Under the pieces are notes generated by a model. The model ran no database searches, was not told the DNA's origin, and worked only from the letters and a program-made list of their open reading frames with translations. This document shows, one piece after another, positions 44,055 through 55,452 of a stretch of DNA of 64,000 bases. The translations under genes were made by a program, and so were the position numbers. The stretch covers positions 468,206,744-468,270,743 of the forward strand of contig CM042697.1 of assembly GCA_023614405.1 (NCBI GenBank), read 5' to 3'. The DNA is from Avena insularis (taxonomy: Eukaryota; Streptophyta; Magnoliopsida; Poales; Poaceae). Positions within the stretch are counted from its first letter, which is position 1; each line of letters opens with the position of its first letter.

Positions 44055-46471
44055 AATAGTATCATTTACCATTTGCAATATACGCATAGGTTTACAACCT
44101 GCAACCAAGGTGTCCGTGTTTTCCGGCCGACCGTAAAAGAGGAGTCCATGCGTGAATTGTAGATGGATAGGACTAGAAAAAACGATCGGGATATCCAGCT
44201 GTGGGTGCACAAGGAATTGAAATGAATACACAGTTTTGGCTAGAAATTCACAACTATATACAACCGAATTCATGTATACAGCAACACTACTACTTCAGGC
44301 ACAAAAAAGTATATACATACATGTATCCAAAAATACTTTATTTGGTTTTCTTACGTTTGCAGATGCTGTTGTTAGAGAAAAAAAAAGAATGATACCGATG
44401 TTAGGATTTTATTTTACAAGTACCATTGTCACTCGGAAAGAAAATTATGAATGTCCGATGAACTTACTTTTACATGAAGCATGGTTCTATATCCAGCTGA
44501 ATGACTATTCAATGAGAAGAAAATGTTCCATGCACGGATGATTATATGAAAAGGGGAAGCAGTGTTACACACAAAGGTAGTACACTATAGATTAATGTGC
44601 TCTATACTTTCATCAAATAAGTCGTAAAATAAAGGAGAAGCAGTGTTACACACAAAGCTAGATATGTCGGTGTGTTACAAACTCCGAGACTAAGAAACAA
44701 TCTTATTTTCCTGAGAAATAGCTCGAAATTACAAACTTGATCTAATATTATGGCATGGTTTTGCAATAAAATGCACACGTGAGTTTTATATATAATTACT
44801 AATATATAAATATAAAACTATGTCTAAAGGGAAGAGAGACATACTTCTCATACATCTCATAGTACCTAGAAAGTTGGTTGTAATTGACAAATTCTAGAAC
44901 TGCACAATCATTCATTTATCTAGACATTATCTAATGTTTAAAATATTGCGAAATTCACAATGTGTATGTAAGATTCCACTTTTCGAAGCCAAGACCTTAA
45001 TGCAAAACGCAAAAATATGATTCCTAGAAAATACATTGATGCTAGGAGAAATCCTAAAACCCATGTTGTAAGAGTAAGTTATATTGTATACATAAAACAA
45101 AAACAGATACTAAAGGCATACTAAATAAAAAACAATTTTGCGAGCACATATGGATCCATGCATTCATTTTGAGTACTGAGTAGCCCCATATAATTTAAAT
45201 GCTCTAGATTTTGCTTAACCTTAACACACTTTAAATAGGCAAAGTACTCCTTCCGATCAATGTCTAGCCCTTTATATGAATATGTCAGTTCCCAAAAGTT
45301 CAACCATGCGGTGGCTTAGGCGAATGGACTTCTCAAAACATAAAACTAGAAGAGTTTTTTCCACTATCAAGATCAGTCTAAAAGACAAATTTTCACCGAG
45401 TGTAACATATCTATGGCTTGCAAGTAAACAATAAGTGTCAAAATTACATCTTTGAGACCAGTGCCTGGGTCTAAAATTCCATGTATTTTAAATAATTAGT
45501 GAAAACTTCATGTATATTCCTTAAAACTAGATTAAACAAGAGGAAGAAATATTGGATGAGCTAAATTAGAATTCCCATTATTTAGTTGTAAAAGCAGACG
45601 AAAACATTTGTACAATTTTTTTTTTGTCATTCTCACATTAAATTTAGCCATTGAATTATATAGTAAGAATTTTTCTCGCCTTTAAGCCGAAATAGGTTCA
45701 TGACTAGGATTATGGCCTCCTCCAAAATTCAGAAAAATGGTTCGAAATACAAACTCTAGGAAGGAAATTACATAATTTTAGTTCAACCATGGGATATATT
45801 TTACATTTTTATTTACTCAAACTCCAAAAGTCTAAACTTCCATTTTTAATTTTAATTTTTTTTTTCAGTATTTGTTTTGAAGTATTATCTAAGCCATTAT
45901 ATCTTTATTTAACTAAGTTATTTCTTAGTGCGGATTGTAGAGACACATAGGAAAAGCGAGACAAGGATATTCATAGATATATGGCACAACCACCCATACT
46001 CCGACCAGAAATACGGTGCAAGTAAAAATAATTTACTTTGCAAAAAATCATTGAACTCTCTAGGTTTGGTAGTTTAATAACTACATAACATTACTTCTAT
46101 GAAATTACAAATTAAACATATGATAATAAATGGGAAATTATTTAAAATTAAAATAGACTTTGAAGATTTTGCCCTCACATTGTGAGGGCCACCATGCTAG
46201 TTTTAATAAACTTAAGACATCTAGTTTAAGACGGAGGGGGTAGTCCTTCTGTCCTGAGTAGGATATACTATACTTGTCCTACAAATTTTTATTGTGTAGA
46301 TACATAAGAATCTACGACAACGAGTTCGAGACAGTAGAAGTACAAGGCTTGTTTTTTCCCACCACCACTTTGTGAAAAGAATCTAAATTAGAAATAATCC
46401 GATGTTTGGATGACTCTTTTTGATACTTTGATTAAAAACAGGATTTTCACTTTGGAAAACAAAGGTATTTT
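44055..46471. other. AT-rich intergenic region, no supported genes
   Basis: A ~30-bp phrase with AAGCAGTGTTACACACAAAG is directly repeated near 44555 and 44638. A palindromic CCCTCACATTGTGAGGG lies near 46172. At 46220-46245 TTTAAGACGGAGGGGGTA resembles a Stowaway terminus without a partner. Short frames such as 45121-45303 (minus, 60 codons) show no domain. Confidence 0.5.
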
Positions 46472-46591
46472 TGTTAGAGTATATATTTGTATATTATAGT
46501 TTCCCCGTGTGTTGTATATTTACGCATGTACATGTACTATATATTGTGACCTTTGGACCTCTGGTAATACAACAAGTCTATTACCCTAACA
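46472..46591 (+). repeat. 5' LTR of Copia-2
   Basis: 120 bp with an internal TATATATTG segment. It lacks about 12 bases (AGGGGGTTTCCT region) that are present in the 3' LTR after CGTATGTT. Confidence 0.92.
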
Positions 46592-46606
46592 TGGTATCAG
46601 AGCTGT
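46592..46606 (+). promoter_or_regulatory. Primer-binding site of Copia-2
   Basis: TGGTATCAGAGCTGT starts immediately after the 5' LTR and complements initiator methionine tRNA. A GC-rich leader (46607-47050) with no clear domain follows. Confidence 0.92.
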
Positions 46607-47052
46607 AAGGTAGCTCCTCTTCTCGCCCCGCCCGCCCTGCCCTGGCTCCTCTTCTGCCGTGGCGCCACGCTGCCTCTCCCTCGCCTCCTGCGAGCTTGCC
46701 CCGTCCTCCCCGGTCATTGTCGCCGTCGATCCGCCCGGCCGCCTCATTACCGACCGCCGCCACGGCTGGTCGCCGTTCGCCGCCCGGCCGCCGCCGCCTC
46801 CCAGCCGCTTCCCGGCCATCGCCCGGCCGCCACCCGGCCTATCGACCCCGTTTGCCGCGGCTGTTGCTGCGTGTTGCGGATCTGACCATATCAGATCTGA
46901 TCTGATTTCGTCAAAAAAAAGGAAAAAAAAGAGCAAAAAAAATCTTCCTCGTCGGGCTATCTTGCGATTCCTAGCTGCCCGGTGATTTTTTATGGCGCGA
47001 ATTATCCTGATTTCGCTGCCTTTATACGCCTCCACATGCGCGGTCTTCGTCT

Positions 47053-48000
47053 TTGGGGTCTCATGTCCGCGCATCCGCCGCTGTTCCTACGTCGCCTATT
47101 GCCCTTGCCCCCGATGCTCCTCAGGATCTGACTGACTACACTCAATGGATAGATGAGGATGCTCGTGCCGTTGCTGTTCTCACTTCCAGTGTTCTGCCTC
47201 AGTATGCTGCTGAGTTCATGGGTCTTCCCACTGCTGCTGCTCAGTGGGCTTTTCTTCGTCAGCGCTATCAGCCGTCTAGGGATGCTCTTTACCTGTCTGT
47301 GGTTCGCCAGGAGCATGCTCTTCAGCAGGGTGACTCTACTGTTGATGAGTTCTATACTCAGAGTGCTGCTATTTGGCGTCAGCTTGATTCTCTTCGTATA
47401 GCTGTGTGTGCCACCTGTCCCTGCTGTCTGACTATGCGCGTGAATCTGGAGTTTCAGCGCGTTTTTGAGTTCTTGTCGCGGCTCCGTAAGGAGTTTGAGC
47501 CGCGCCGTGCCCAGCTGCTTGCCCGTGGTCGTGTTCCGCTCTCTGAGGTACTGTCTGAGCTTCGTGATGAGGAGACTCGTTTTCGTGGTGCTGGTCTTCT
47601 TGAGGTTCCCTCCGTACTTGCTGCTCATGGTCCTCCTGTGCCATCGGCTTTGTTGTGGTCTCCAGTACCGCCGATACTCTCTACTCCGGTCCAGGGCCAG
47701 AGTTAGCCTCAGCAGCCTTGTGGTATGACAGCACCTCCTCGTCCTCCCTGTGCCTACTGTGGCAAGCCTGGCCATGATGTCTCTAGCTGCTGGAGGAGGG
47801 ATCCTAGCTTACGTCAGCGGTACCATGCTCGTAGGCAGGCTGGTTCTTCAGGATCTTCTGCTGTTGCACTGTCTGATCAGGACATTCTTCGTGGTCTATT
47901 CACTGCTACAGGCTCTTCCTCGTCGGGTACTGCTGGTTCTGTGCCTAGATCTTCTGGCACCGCGCGACCACCACCTTCTACATAGTCAGGTACGTCATCC
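47053..48000 (+). pseudogene. Copia-2 gag with zinc knuckle (two nonsense codons)
   Basis: 47053-47706 codes the copia gag (UBN2-type) domain: LTDYTQWIDED, LPTAAAQWAFLRQRY and FLSRLRKEFEPRRAQL. An in-frame TAG at 47704-47706 is followed, in the same frame, by the CCHC zinc knuckle CAYCGKPGHDVSSC (near 47750) and another TAG at 47983-47985. Apart from these stops the frame is intact, and it continues into the protease. Both stops could come from a single C-to-T change in a CAG codon. Gag packages the element RNA. Confidence 0.85.
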
Positions 48001-49180
48001 CCGTGGTATTTGGATTCTGGAGCTTCTTTTCATATGACTTCTGCGTCCTCTATTCTTTCTGCTCTTCGCTCTCTTATTTCTCCTGTCCGTGTTATCACGG
48101 CTGATGGTACCTCTCTTCCTGTTTCCAGTCGAGGCACCCTTTCTACTTCATCTTTCTCTGTTCCTGACGTTTCTCATGTTCCTAGTCTTAAGATGAACCT
48201 TTTCTCTGCTAGTCAGCTTACTGATTCTGGTTATCGTGTCATTCTTGACGCTGATTCTTGTGCGGTTCAGGACCGCCGTACCCAGGCCCTGGTTGGAGCT
48301 GGTCCTCGCAGTATTGAGTCTACGGGGCTATGGGAGTTAGACTGGCTTCGCGTTCCATCCACTGACACTTCATCTACTAGTTCTTCTACGGTTGCTGCTT
48401 TTGTCACTGGCTCTTTTCAGCAGTGGCATCATCGGCTGGGTCACCTTTGTGGCTCCCGTTTATCATCCTTAGTTTGTCGTGGTCTTCTGGGTCTGTCTCA
48501 GGATATGTGTCTTTACATTCGTGTCAGGGTTGTAGGTTAGGCAAACAGATTCAGCTTCCCTATCCTACTAGTGTGTCTGTATCTCAGCGACCTTTTGATT
48601 TAGTTCATTCAGATATTTGGGGTCCGGCTCCCTTTGCTTCCAAAGGGGGGCATCGATACTATATTTTATTCATTGATGATTTTTCACGGTACACCTGGTT
48701 GTTTTTTATGCGCTCTCGCAGTGAGGTGCTCTCTATTTATCAGCGTTTTGCGGCCATGGTTCGTACTCAGTATTCCACGCCTATTCGTGTGTTTCGTGCT
48801 GATTCTGCAGGAGAGTATATCTCCCAGCACCTGCGTGGTGTCCTTGCTGAGCAGGGCACGCTCGCTCGGTTCTCGTGTCCCGGCGCCCATGCTCAAAATG
48901 GTGTCGCCGAGCGTAGGCATCGTCATATTCTTGAAACTACCCGTGCTATGATGATTGCTTCCTCTCTTCCGCCGCATTTCTGGGCTGAGGCTGTCGCTAC
49001 GTCGACTTACCTCATTAACATTCAGCCTTCTGCTGCCCTTCAAGGTGGTATTCCTCTCGGCGTCTCCGTAGCTCTCGCACTATTCGACTCTTCGTTTAGT
49101 TGGTTGCGTTTGCTATGTTCTTCTACCTCCTCACAAACGCACCAAACTGACCGCTCAGTCTGTTGAGTGTGCTTTTCTCG
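48001..49180 (+). pseudogene. Copia-2 protease and integrase (broken)
   Basis: The protease begins with WYLDSGASFHMTS (catalytic D-S-G near 48010-48020). GAG-pre-integrase lies near 48420 (QWHHRLGHL). After a frameshift near 48520 the integrase core runs in the frame of 48423-49166, with VHSDIWGP (first Asp), FRADSAGEY (second Asp) and [11 protein letters not shown] (Glu), so the catalytic triad is present. The frame is lost near 49070. Integrase inserts element DNA into the host chromosome. Confidence 0.85.
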
Positions 49181-51135
49181 GATACAGTGATGAGCATAAG
49201 GGCTATCGCTGTTGGGACCCCGTTAGTCGTCGGATGCGCATCTCTCGTGATGTAACGTTTGATGAGACGCGTCCCTTCTATCCTCGCCCCACCTCTGGTA
49301 CTTACCCGGTGGATGATATCTCTTTTTTTTCCTAATGCACCTCCTGCTGTTCGTTCGTCTCCACCTCTTACTTCTGATGCGCCCCCTTCGATTTCGGCGC
49401 CATCCTCTCCTCCGTCTAGTTCCCCTAGTTCTCCTTGTTCTCCCCTAGTTTCTTCTCCACCTCGTTCTCCGGCTTCGAACCCTTCCTCTGATGTTCCTTC
49501 TTCCTCTTCTTCTGATGAGTCGTCTTTCGCTGATGATCTTCCCTCTTAACGGCCTGTTCGTCAGCGTCGTGCTCCAGACCGTTACTCTCCTAGTCAGTAT
49601 GGTCTCTCTGTCGTCTCCGAGCCGACTTCTTATCGGGATGCCGAGCGTCATCCTAAATGGCAGCTTGCCATGGGTGAGGATATCGCTGCGCTTGAGCGCA
49701 CTGGCACCTGGGATATTATTTCTCCCCCTCCTGGTGTCCGTCCTATGACGTGTAAGTGGGTCTATAAAATTAAGACCCGCTCTGATGGATCTCTTGAGCG
49801 CTATAAAGTGCGTCTTGTGGCTCGTGGCTTTCAGCAGGAGTACGGCCGTGACTATGATGAGACTTTTGCCCCTGTGGCTCATATGACCACTGTGCGTACT
49901 CTTCTTGTTGTTGCTTCTGTTCGGCGCTGGTCTGTGTCCCAGCTTGATGTTCAGAACGCTTTTCTTAATGGCGAGTTGAGTGAGGAGATTTACATGCCGC
50001 CTCCTCCTGGGTATTCTGTTCCCGATGGGATGGTTTGTCGTCTTTGACGTTCTCTTTATATTCAAACAGGCCCTCGTACTGGTTTGAGCGCTTTGCCTCT
50101 GTGGTGACTGCTGCTGGTTTCTCTCCTAGTTTTCATGATCCAGCGCTATTTGTTCACACTTCTCCTCGTGGACGCACTCTTCTTATTCTCTATGTTTATG
50201 ATATGATCATTACTGGTGATGATCCTGAGTATATTGCCTTTGTCAAGGCTCGTATTTGTGATCAGTTTCTTATGACTGATCTTGGTCCTCTTCGCTATTT
50301 TCTTGGGACTGAGGTCTCCTCCACTTCTGATGGCTTTTCTATCTCTCAGAAAAAGTATATTCATGATCTTCTTGCTCGTGCTGCTCTTGGGGATGAGCGC
50401 ACTGTTGAGACTCCTATGGAGATTAATGCTAAGTTTCGTCCTACTAATGGTGATCCTCTTCCTGATCCCACGCGTTATCGCCATCTTGTTGGGAGTCTTG
50501 TTTATCTTGCTGTCACTCGTCCTGATATCTCTTATCCTGTTCATATTCTGAGTCAGTTTGTCTCAGCTTCTACCACCGTTCACTACAGTCATCTCCTTCA
50601 TGTCCTTCGTTATCTTCGTGGAACGATCACTCGTTGCCTTTCCTTTCCTAGTTCCAGCTCTCTCCAGCTCCAGTGCTAGTCGGATGCTACGTGGGCGAGT
50701 GATCCTACGGATCGTCGTTCACTTTCTGCTTACTGTGTGTTTCTTGGTGGTTCGCTTGTTGCTTGAAAGACGAAGAAACAGGTAGCGGTTTCCCGTTCGA
50801 GTGTTGAGGCTGAGCTGCGGGCTATGGCTTTGTTGATTGCTGAGGTAACCTGGTTATGGTGGTTGCTTGTAGATTTGGGGGTCTCTGTTATGACACCTAC
50901 TCCACTCTTGTCCGACAAAGACAGTATCAAGATTGCACGTGATCCGGTCAAGCATGAGCTGACCAAGCATATTGGTGTTGATGCTTTTTATACACGTGCT
51001 CAGGTGCAGGATCAGGTTGTTGCGCTTTATTATGTGCCTTCAGATTTGCCGTTGGCGGATTTCTTTACAAAGGCACAAACTCGAGCGCAATATGACTTCT
51101 TACTCTCCAAATTCAGTGTTGTGGATCCACCATGA
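49181..51135 (+). pseudogene. Copia-2 reverse transcriptase and RNase H (broken; catalytic Asp changed)
   Basis: After a Ser/Pro-rich linker (49259-49549) the reverse transcriptase starts near 49670 (TWDIISPPPGVRPM, VARGFQQEYGRDYDETFAPV, LDVQNAFLNGEL). A frameshift near 50040 separates it from the second half. There the active site reads YVYD (50191-50202) instead of YVDD, losing a metal-binding aspartate. RNase H remnants follow (SRSSVEAELRA, near 50790), with stops near 50678 and 50766, and the end reads LADFFTKAQTRAQYD. This copy cannot reverse-transcribe. Confidence 0.88.
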
Positions 51136-51140
51136 GTTTG

Positions 51141-51155
51141 AGGGGGGGGGGAGGG
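51141..51155 (+). promoter_or_regulatory. Polypurine tract of Copia-2
   Basis: Fifteen purines (A followed by a G run, then GAGGG) end exactly at the start of the 3' LTR. Confidence 0.88.
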
Positions 51156-51286
51156 TGTTAGAGTATATATTGTATATTATAGTTTCCCCGTATGTTAGGG
51201 GGTTTCCTGTATATTTGCGCCTGTACATGTACTATATATTGTGACCTTTGGCCCTCTGGTAATACAACAAGTCTATTACCCTAACA
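51156..51286 (+). repeat. 3' LTR of Copia-2
   Basis: 131 bp, matching the 5' LTR except for a ~12-base extra segment and a few substitutions. Confidence 0.92.
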
Positions 51287-51291
51287 ATTTT

Positions 51292-52600
51292 AAGAATGGA
51301 AAAGAGTTGAATCAACTTTAGCCATGCAACGGTATGCATTATATAACACGATGGTGACATATTATTGGTTACAAGGTTTTACAACATGGATCAATACACA
51401 AATCAGTAGTGTTGATGCACTTTCATGCGATATTTTACATCTATTCCATCGACAAATTAGACATGGTAAAATCACAGGTGTTCACATACCAATTTCTGTG
51501 CTGCGCACGCTCGTGGAGAAAAAAGCTATGGCTTCTGGGCATCAAAGTCTGCAGCGGTGTTTTGGGAGGGAATCATGGGCCTTTGTGTCTTATCGCTAGG
51601 TCACTTCTCCTCTTCTGTTATTTTAGAAAATGCAGGGAAGAGAATAAATGCCAATTTTCTCACAGCACATTTTCTGGATCTCAAAGCACCTTTTTGGTAA
51701 TGGATGGACAAGATAGCCCATGTACCTATGTGTACAAGTACAAACGCATTTCCAAAATAATCATGGTTGACAACGACAACGTTTAGGACTTAGGAGAAAG
51801 ACCAGATGAAAGAACTTCTGGCACAAATCGTTGAGCAAGTTTAATCATTCAACAAAATGCCATGAAGCCATGCGCATTATAGTCCATGATGGTGACAAAC
51901 CCCGGGCCACAATGTTTTACAATATGTGTCATTGTACCAATCACGTGGTGTAGATGCAGTACTTTCATATGTTGATTTACATGTACTCCATCCATACGAC
52001 TTCAATTTGCATGTATTGTGCAGTCCTCTATATTTTATATATACTCTCAAATTTATTACTCACTCTATCCCAAATTATTAATGGTGGATTTGTCTAGCTA
52101 GGCATGTATCTTGACGTGTTTTAGTGTATAAATATATCCGAATTTAGATAAATCCACGACATAAAAAAATGAGTATATTTTTTTCATTTGTGTGTTTCTC
52201 AATCGTGTGATTCAAAGAGGCCACGGACTAAGGATGGAAATTTTACCCGTGAGTATGGGTATCCGCCGGTAATACCCTTACCATACTCATTAAGTTACGG
52301 GTACAGGCACGGAGTATAAACTTTTATCCATGGGTTTACCTATGCCCTGTCCGTTTAAACTGATATGTTAAAACTCACCTATAGAGTGTCAACCTATGCG
52401 GCAAGACAAGTATACGATCGTTTTAGTACTAGATAAACATATGTGAATTTAGATAAATCTGTGACATCGAAAAAACGAGTATAAGGTTTTATGTTTTTTT
52501 ACTCCTACGTTTCTCGATCATTTGATTCAAAGAGGCCAGATATAACCAAATATAGCTGAACTGATAACACCAATTCCACGCAATGCAATGCCATACGACG
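51292..52600. other. Intergenic region with two diverged duplications
   Basis: 51310-51455 and 51850-52000 are diverged direct copies (ACGATGGTGACA, GTTTTACAA, GTGTTGATGCA and TTTACAT in the same order). 52080-52220 and 52400-52540 are another pair (GAATTTAGATAAATC, TTGATTCAAAGAGGCCA). Between the second pair is a segment with GGGTATCCGCCGGTAATACC words. No gene is supported. Confidence 0.5.
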
Positions 52601-53387
52601 ACAGCACAAACCAATAATGTGGCTCCAGTTTCGTTTGCTTGCTACGTCGTCCTACCACGTTGAATGCTGGTAGAAGTCCTACTGTCCTCTACAACGGACG
52701 ACGCACAGGCGTAGGCCGACAGACGAGGCATGCAGCAGAGGCCCTGAACAAAGTAGCTAGTGCTAGTCGACAAAATATGGTTCACACACATGCACTCATG
52801 CAGGGACCCCCATGATTCGAGCTCGTCTACCCCCTCTCTCTCTCGTGCGTGCCAAGGCCTCAGCGGCTTTTACACGGTCTCACCGGATAAACCTTGGTGC
52901 GCATGACTTTGGTGGCGCATACGCATGCATGCAGCGCTTGCAGGCGCTCCCACGTGCGGCGAAACACTGGACCTCGATCTGGTCCAAGGAGAGGCAGTCT
53001 TTGATCTGATCGAGCGGTCAGGCACGGACGCAGTCGCGTCCACTCACACGTGTGGTTCGCAGGCGCAGGCCGGGAAAGTGATCGATCGATTCATGACTGG
53101 CACTCTGGCAGGAGGAGGAAGAAAGAGGGACACGACGGGACCGGAGGAGAAAGTGTCGGTCCGACCGGAGACTGCGAGTTGAGTCATGGCGCGCATGCAT
53201 GCCCGGCCCTCGCTACGGCAGGGCGTGGTCGTTTTAGCAGGGAGCTTGGCAAAACGTTTACTAACCTTTTGGGATATAGTGAAATGTAACGAGCATATAT
53301 GGCCGGGACAAGCGTGTTTTGCAATGAAAACAAACCAGTGATCCTCTCGAAAGGTACAAATTTATGCAATTTTCCTGATTTTTATGA
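52600..53387. other. GC-richer, promoter-like unique stretch
   Basis: The base composition shifts to GC-rich and the sequence is not repeated in the window. It includes CACGTG (52951) and ACACGTGTGG (53046), which match plant G-box/bZIP-type words, and a CT-dinucleotide run near 52837. No domain-bearing frame follows. It may be a host regulatory region or an unrecognised element. Confidence 0.3.
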
Positions 53388-53517
53388 GTGGAGATTTTTG
53401 GCTCCCGCGCACCATGTCGCTCGCGCTATTTTTGAGAATTCAAAAAACCATGTTTGTGAGTTTTAGAAAAATAAAAATAATATACTGATGTAGCCAATGA
53501 TTTTTTCACCTAACGTG

Positions 53518-53610
53518 CAAAATATCTATTTCAAGTACTTTGTATTTTGAGCTATACAAAAATGATAAAATATCTATTTCAAGTACTTTGGATTTCGCAA
53601 TTTTTTTGTA
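53518..53610 (+). repeat. ~50-bp direct duplication
   Basis: AAAATATCTATTTCAAGTAC occurs at about 53519 and 53569, each followed by TTTG and an ATTT-rich spacer. Confidence 0.7.
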
Positions 53611-54066
53611 GCCCAAAAACAAAGAATTTTATTTTGTGATTTTGCATGTTTGCAAGATACAACACTGGCTATGTCAAAAATTATCTCCAAAACTTGTAAA
53701 TAATATTTCCGAATTTACTAAAATAATGAAAGCACCATCAGTCACTTAACTCCACTAGAAAACTTTAATAGTACCATGTTCACTCGATTATCTTATAGTG
53801 CGACATATTTCCCTAGCACCCTTCTTCGGCGTCAATACCATATTTTGCATTGTTCCTTCCTTCTATGGTTAGCTAGGAATTTGTTTTTAATTTATTTATC
53901 ATCTCGGTCACCCTCTTTTTTTTGCCAATCCTCTCACTGTACCTAAGACTCCATATAGCACACACAATTTCCTCTTTCATCCAATCCTCCTAATCCATCT
54001 CGGCCACTTAGAAGCCCATCCTTGGCCCTTATTCATCTTATCTCCAAATCAGGCCAAGTCCCACGG

Positions 54067-54236
54067 ACGAGCGCATGTGCATTCATGGTTATGCAGCTAA
54101 ATTACTATATTTTTTTTAGAAAAACTTCAAATCAAATGATAGAGGCATCAAACGAGCGCATGTGCATTCATGGTTATGCAGCTAAATTACTATATTTTTT
54201 TTGGAAAAACTTCAAATCAAATGATAGAGGCATCAA
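54067..54236 (+). repeat. Near-perfect 85-bp tandem duplication
   Basis: Two adjacent 85-bp copies start near 54067 and 54152, sharing ACGAGCGCATGTGCATTCAT and an eight-T run. The visible difference is TTAGAAAA versus TTGGAAAA. The high identity suggests a recent slippage or unequal exchange. Confidence 0.9.
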
Positions 54237-54785
54237 CTTTTCGGCCGTGGTCGTCCTACCGGCGTGGAGGTAACGAAGCGGCATGGGTCGGGATGGATTA
54301 TGTCTATTACGTGGGGTTCCCGAATAGGGAACACACATACTGTTCACCTTCCCCTGACTTGCTTTCTTTGTAATTTCATCAGAGAAGTCTTGGGTCCTGA
54401 TTAGCAGGCCCAAGATCTCAGTGAATTCCTGGAGACCTAGGCGGACCATACTGGCAAGGGGCACCGCCTCTTCTGGTTGGTGTTTGCCGCGATGTGCTAG
54501 ATCTTTTGGACTGTTAGAAATAAGATGGTGATTGAGAAGGTTTTTCCATTGACATGCTTCTGACTCGATGTTTAAATTTCTAATGTTTTTACAGTAGTGA
54601 TACCCGCTGCATTGACAACAATACATGGAGAGACTAGACACAATGTGTTTCGACACTTGGTAGAGGCGGCGCGCCTGAATCTCCACCTCATCCAGCCGTT
54701 GAGCGCCCTCCTCTTTTGAGAGCTTGCTTTTTTTTTTGCCTTTTTTTAGTTTGGGCAAGTTATGTTGTTGCCACAGCAGACTCAT
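54174..54785 (-). CDS. Hypothetical 203-codon open frame, no recognised domain
   Basis: An uninterrupted minus-strand frame from MSLLWQQHNLPKLKK to a stop at 54174. The N-terminus is lysine-rich, and the middle has a CCQC-x-GYHYC cysteine cluster that is short of a known finger pattern. Its 3' end overlaps the 85-bp tandem duplication, and no similar frame appears elsewhere in the window. It may be chance, or a remnant of an element gene or a host exon. Confidence 0.2.
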   Translation of the reverse strand: MSLLWQQHNLPKLKKGKKKSKLSKEEGAQRLDEVEIQARRLYQVSKHIVSSLSMYCCQCSGYHYCKNIRNLNIESEACQWKNLLNHHLISNSPKDLAHRGKHQPEEAVPLASMVRLGLQEFTEILGLLIRTQDFSDEITKKASQGKVNSMCVPYSGTPRNRHNPSRPMPLRYLHAGRTTTAEKLMPLSFDLKFFQKKYSNLAA

Positions 54786-55240
54786 TTTTATACCATGGCT
54801 TGTGAACTTTATACAGATGATTGTTTTATGTATAAACGGAACGAATGACTATTTCAAAAATAACAGCAACAAAGATTTACTTTCTACCAAAACCCACCCA
54901 ACAATTAACACGGGTAAGTCGTGGCATAGTTGGCTAGAGAAAGAGAATTCATATGACCTTTGGTATGAAATACCTCTGCAGCAACTGTCTTTGACACATG
55001 TGCATCAGTATTTCTATTTTTTTTAATGAAACTTGTAATTTTGGGTCTCCAAAAATTTCGAAAATAAATACGTAACAAGATACAGTCATCTACATTATAC
55101 GACAGGATTTTTGTTTTAAAATATGTTGTATTTTCTGCTATACAAAAAAAGATAATTCAATCACAAAACATATGTATTTCTAGTCTTATTTACGGTCAGG
55201 AACTTGTTTTTTGTAGCCTAAAATAAAACCATTGTTTTAC

Positions 55241-55452
55241 TAAAATTTCACACAAATATATGGACCATGCACATGCATTTCCGAGATTTTCTTTAACTGT
55301 TTTTGCAACTCAAAAATATCATTTTTAACTTTTGAAAATGACGGACTAAAATTTCAGACAAATATATGGACCATGCACATGCATTTACGAGATTTTATTT
55401 AGTTGTTTTTGAAATTCAGAAATATCATTTTTAACTTTTTGAAAACGACGGA
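55241..55452 (+). repeat. ~106-bp tandem duplication
   Basis: Two adjacent copies (55241-55346 and 55347-55452) share ACAAATATATGGACCATGCA and ATATCATTTTTAACTTTTG, with about 90% identity by eye. Confidence 0.85.

Larger units (their letters stand above)
46472..51286 (+). mobile_element. Copia LTR retrotransposon with very short LTRs (Copia-2)
   Basis: LTRs of 120 bp (46472-46591) and 131 bp (51156-51286) begin TGTTAGAGTATATA and end CCCTAACA. The perfect 5-bp duplication ATTTT flanks the element (46467-46471, 51287-51291). A TGGTATCAGAGC primer site follows the 5' LTR and a G-rich purine tract precedes the 3' LTR. Gag, protease, integrase, reverse transcriptase and RNase H follow in copia order on the plus strand. 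Such short LTRs are typical of Ale-like copia lineages. The pol frame is broken several times. Confidence 0.93.

Noticed and set aside
43497..44273. 258-codon minus-strand Pro/Ala-rich frame
   Set aside because: It runs through a GC-rich minisatellite in which several frames are open; the peptide is low complexity and resembles no family.
47002..47775. 257-codon minus-strand frame opposite Copia-2 gag
   Set aside because: Shadow of the gag frame; the sense strand has clear gag and zinc-knuckle motifs.
49445..50065. 206-codon minus-strand frame opposite Copia-2 reverse transcriptase
   Set aside because: Shadow of the reverse transcriptase coding strand; no domain on the minus strand.
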